Shown here one piece after another: positions 62,827 to 64,000 of a stretch of 64,000 bases of DNA. The stretch lies in assembly GCF_020519665.1 (NCBI RefSeq), contig NZ_CP084703.1, forward strand, positions 3,472,001-3,536,000, in the 5' to 3' direction. The notes under the pieces are model-generated. The model saw only the letters and a program-made list of their open reading frames with translations, was not told the origin of the DNA and ran no database searches. Both the position numbers and the translations under genes were made by a program. This DNA comes from Bacillus shivajii. GTDB taxonomy: Bacteria > Bacillota > Bacilli > Bacillales > Salisediminibacteriaceae. Numbering within the stretch: the first letter of the stretch is position 1; each line of letters starts with the position of its first letter.

Positions 62827-64000
62827 ATGCGAACAATAATAGCAGTTTTTGCACTTTTCCTTTTATTTATGCCAGCATACGAAGCTATAAACATTGTCTA
62901 TGACGAAACGAATGACGCTTTTCTCTCGATCGAAGACCACTCTTATCATCACCATGCCCAAAAAGTGCTCGACAGCCCATTTAAACTAAATGGAACAACA
63001 CCGAAAGAAGGTTTCTCTTCAGGAACGCTTGTTCAATATTTGTTCCGTGAAGTTGAAGGAGTGCTGCTTTCTAGACGTGTTGAACTGCAGCGCGAGCTTG
63101 GGGAGCACGTTTCCACTCAGGAGTTACAAGAAGGCGACTTACTGTTTTTCAAAGGAGAGAAAGGGTTATTCTCGGCTGTTTATTTAAATAATGACGAGTT
63201 CATTGTTGCCACTCGCCATGGTGTTGAGCTTAGGAGCCTCACTAGAAATAACTCATACAAAAAGAGGTTCCTTGAAGCAAGAAGGTTATCTGAAGAGGAA
63301 AAAAAGAGGCTTTCTCCTTCCACTTATAAAAACCATGACCATCCAGCAATAAGAGAAGCATTGCGCATGCTCCATCGTCCATATCTTTTAACTGGGGACA
63401 CCTTAGCCGCATTTGATTGCTCTTTTTTAGTGCAACATGCCTTTGAAGAATTGAATGTTCATCTGCCTCGCATAACTTACCAGCAATGGAAAGTAGGGAA
63501 AGAAATACCTTTAGACGACGCTAAACCAGGGGATGTTCTTTATTTTTCTGGTACATGGCAAGAAGGGATTTCCCACACCGGTATTTACTTAGGTGACAAC
63601 TATTTTATCCATGCTAGCGCTGAAGAAGGAGAAACAACCATCTCCTATTTAGGTGACGCATGGATGAAACATTTTACGGGCGTGAAGCGATTCGATCATA
63701 TACAGCTGAATGTAAACGACCCTATCATTGGTACGGCCTCAACACTACTGAACCTGCCATACACGAAAAATGGGGAAAAACCAGATCAAGGATTTAACTA
63801 TTCTGGACTTACGTACTACATCATGAAACAACATGACCGTAATTTCCCTCGTACTGCAAAAAAACAGTGGAAATATGGTGCCCCTGTAAAGCTTGGCGAA
63901 GAACAAACAGGAGATATTTTTTTCTTTGAATCAGACAAAGGTTATATACTACCAGCTCTTCACTTAGGAGATGGACAATTACTTGTCGTTCGAAAAGATG
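62827..64000 (+). CDS. Exported NlpC/P60-type wall hydrolase with three units, cut by the window end
   Basis: The open frame starts at ATG after GAGGAAGG and runs past the window end, with 391 codons visible. The first 20 residues form a signal peptide (MRTIIAVFALFLLFMPAYEA). Three NlpC/P60-like units follow. Unit 2 is intact with DCSFL (Cys198) and SHTGIYLGD (His250). Unit 1 (about 45-125) has FSSGTL with Ser64 in place of the catalytic Cys, and FSAVYL where the His should be. Unit 3 (about 305 on) has NYSGL (Tyr325) and PALHLGD. So one probable peptidase is flanked by two degenerate copies, perhaps wall-binding. Confidence 0.85.
   Translation, partial: MRTIIAVFALFLLFMPAYEAINIVYDETNDAFLSIEDHSYHHHAQKVLDSPFKLNGTTPKEGFSSGTLVQYLFREVEGVLLSRRVELQRELGEHVSTQELQEGDLLFFKGEKGLFSAVYLNNDEFIVATRHGVELRSLTRNNSYKKRFLEARRLSEEEKKRLSPSTYKNHDHPAIREALRMLHRPYLLTGDTLAAFDCSFLVQHAFEELNVHLPRITYQQWKVGKEIPLDDAKPGDVLYFSGTWQEGISHTGIYLGDNYFIHASAEEGETTISYLGDAWMKHFTGVKRFDHIQLNVNDPIIGTASTLLNLPYTKNGEKPDQGFNYSGLTYYIMKQHDRNFPRTAKKQWKYGAPVKLGEEQTGDIFFFESDKGYILPALHLGDGQLLVVRKD

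Overview
The window is AT-rich chromosomal DNA from a low-GC Gram-positive bacterium, most likely a (halo)alkaliphilic, facultatively anaerobic member of the Bacillaceae. The evidence is gene order shared with Bacillus subtilis (the yugO-yugN-pgi-yugJ-yuzA-yugI-yugH-yugG block, ptsG with glcT, acsA, yxlEFG), a T-box leader before asnA, Gram-positive ribosome binding sites with several TTG starts, and dispersed Bacillaceae-type intergenic repeats. NrfHA, a Ccm cytochrome c maturation operon and fixABCX point to anaerobic respiration and would fit soda-lake bacilli such as Anaerobacillus. The genus is an inference from memory.

Layout. 1-5.0 kb: serine synthesis (serA and a class V aminotransferase), asnA under T-box control, and a cupin protein. 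5.0-9.9 kb: repeats, a small exported protein, and a large TPR protein fused to a dynamin-like GTPase. 9.9-14 kb: an OFA-family MFS transporter, acsA with a cre site, and a divergent LytTR regulator.

14-31.3 kb is the most distinctive region, a putative sulfated-glycoside locus. It encodes an ABC sugar importer without its ATPase, a YesL protein, a cytoplasmic sulfamidase-like sulfatase, a GH65 phosphorylase, LacI and ROK regulators, beta-phosphoglucomutase and a GDE-type glycosidase. Just upstream lie an oxygen-dependent formylglycine-generating enzyme in an operon with two half-size CHR (chromate-type) transporters, and a radical-SAM sulfatase maturase. Read together: import, intracellular desulfation, phosphorolysis to beta-glucose-1-phosphate, then glucose-6-phosphate. 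The sulfatase would be matured with or without oxygen and the freed sulfate possibly exported by the CHR pair. The natural substrate is not known from sequence; a sulfated trehalose-like solute is one testable candidate.

31.4-34.6 kb: glucose PTS (ptsG) with a GlcT antiterminator and a clear RAT/terminator leader. 34.8-45.2 kb: a complete System I (Ccm) cytochrome c maturation operon (including a 42-residue CcmD and a CXXXY-type CcmE) next to nrfHA for nitrite ammonification. Perfect FNR boxes stand before both units, and a near-perfect one stands before fixABCX at 60.2 kb, so the three appear to form one anaerobic regulon.

45.2-56.4 kb: a tRNA-Ala(GGC) bordered by tandem repeats, the conserved yug block, an NSS transporter and an isochorismatase-like hydrolase. 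56.6-60.1 kb: fixABCX. 60.6-62.5 kb: yxlEFG bracketed by related GGACCTGGTCC palindromes. 62.8-64 kb: a wall hydrolase-like protein, cut by the window end, with one intact and two degenerate NlpC/P60 units. Two families of short palindromes and several larger tandem or dispersed repeats fill most gaps.
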